Shown here one piece after another: positions 63,632-64,000 of a DNA stretch of 64,000 nt (position 1 is its first letter; each line of letters begins with the position of its first letter). The stretch covers positions 27,086 through 91,085 of the forward strand of contig JAKQKB010000184.1 of the NCBI GenBank assembly GCA_029560875.1, read 5' to 3'. The notes under the pieces were generated by a model, which was not told the DNA's origin, did no database searches, and was given only the letters and a program-made list of their open reading frames with translations. The position numbers and the translations under genes were made by a program. Origin of the DNA: Bacteroidota bacterium. Its GTDB lineage: Bacteria > Bacteroidota > Bacteroidia > Bacteroidales > Tenuifilaceae.

Positions 63632-64000
63632 TTAGTAGTAAAGTTCGTCGGTTGAGAGACGAAGGAATTTATTTACAGCAAAAAATGTTGCCAAAAGATT
63701 TATAAAAACACCAATAACAGTTATTCCAGTAAAAATACCAACAATATAAATTGGATCGACAATAAGTAGTATATCGGCAATTTCCTTTTTAACTCCGTAG
63801 ATCAGTGCTGTAAGCATTGCAATAGCAATAATTGATGCATACATACCATGCAGGATACTGCGAAGTAAGAATGGTTTACGAATAAATCCGCCAGTTGCAC
63901 CAACCAACTTCATGGTATTTATTATGAAGCGCTTGGAGTAAACCGATAAGCGAATAGTATTATTGATAAGCACTAGGGCAATAAACATCAACAGGGCGTT
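63632..64000 (-). CDS. ftsX: Cell division protein FtsX (C-terminal part, cut by window edge)
   Basis: The 123 visible residues run open to the right edge of the window. They match the C-terminal end of FtsX: NTIRLSVYSKRFIINTMKLV with GATGGFIRKPFLLRSILHG (the conserved region before the third membrane segment), then two membrane segments and the end LATFFAVNKFLRLSTDELYY. FtsX with FtsE forms an ABC-type complex that controls peptidoglycan hydrolases at the septum. It heads the DUF3098-uppP-truB-queA group. Confidence 0.93.
   Translation of the reverse strand, partial: NALLMFIALVLINNTIRLSVYSKRFIINTMKLVGATGGFIRKPFLLRSILHGMYASIIAIAMLTALIYGVKKEIADILLIVDPIYIVGIFTGITVIGVFINLLATFFAVNKFLRLSTDELYY

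Overview
The window is chromosomal DNA of a member of the Bacteroidota, most likely an anaerobic or facultative Bacteroidales. Evidence read from the sequence: three proteins end in type IX secretion (T9SS, Por) type A sorting domains; typical Bacteroidota families are present (GH92 mannosidase, DUF2723, DUF3098, OmpP1/FadL, UpxY-type NusG); candidate promoters follow the Bacteroidota pattern TTTG-N19-21-TAnnTTTG; and ribosome binding sites are weak. The species cannot be named from the sequence.

Layout. 1-4.2 kb: end of a lysine-fermentation operon (kamB fragment, kamC reactivase ATPase, kamD and kamE lysine 5,6-aminomutase). 4.2-6.0 kb: a small AT-rich accessory patch with one PQQ-like beta-propeller gene, several short palindromes and a DEAD-box helicase remnant. 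6-17 kb: a membrane zincin, a GH92 mannosidase, then a leftward group with two T9SS-secreted nucleases, 5-formyl-THF cyclo-ligase, a large zincin/beta-propeller/barrel protein and a SUI1 factor. 17-25 kb: DUF2723 membrane protein, atpDC, an alpha/beta hydrolase, an unusually long TetR regulator, an orphan UpxY antiterminator and a ParE-type toxin-antitoxin pair. 25-34 kb: a four-module glycogen-binding-like protein coupled to a retropepsin-like protease, a transglutaminase-like lipoprotein, an M23 peptidase, a TetR-SDR-ALDH operon with a visible operator, and a two-gene LysO lysine exporter. 34-50 kb: a glycosyltransferase, divergent signalling genes, kbl, a CPBP protease, dusB, an Lrp regulator, a GNAT plus two ATP-grasp ligases, a hairpin-rich intergenic region, a tRNA-Arg(CCU) locus rearranged around a GIY-YIG gene, nadB and a PHP phosphatase. 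50-60 kb: glycosyltransferases and two sulfotransferases, a large SprB-like T9SS protein and a frameshifted OmpP1/FadL porin. 60-64 kb: the housekeeping cluster queA, truB, uppP, DUF3098 and ftsX (cut by the window edge).

How the genes fit together. The kam genes point to energy conservation from lysine, and the split LysO exporter could balance lysine pools. T9SS-exported nucleases, GH92 and the repeat adhesin point to scavenging and surface life. The glycosyltransferases and sulfotransferases suggest a sulfated surface glycan.

The observations most worth a second look are the tRNA-Arg gene duplicated around a GIY-YIG ORF whose stop codon lies inside the tRNA, the ATP-grasp/ATP-grasp/GNAT operon with its hairpin-rich upstream region, the TetR protein with a large unexplained C-terminal domain, and a family of intergenic hairpins, one of which lies inside the kam operon. 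No prophage, CRISPR array, rRNA or intact insertion sequence was seen.
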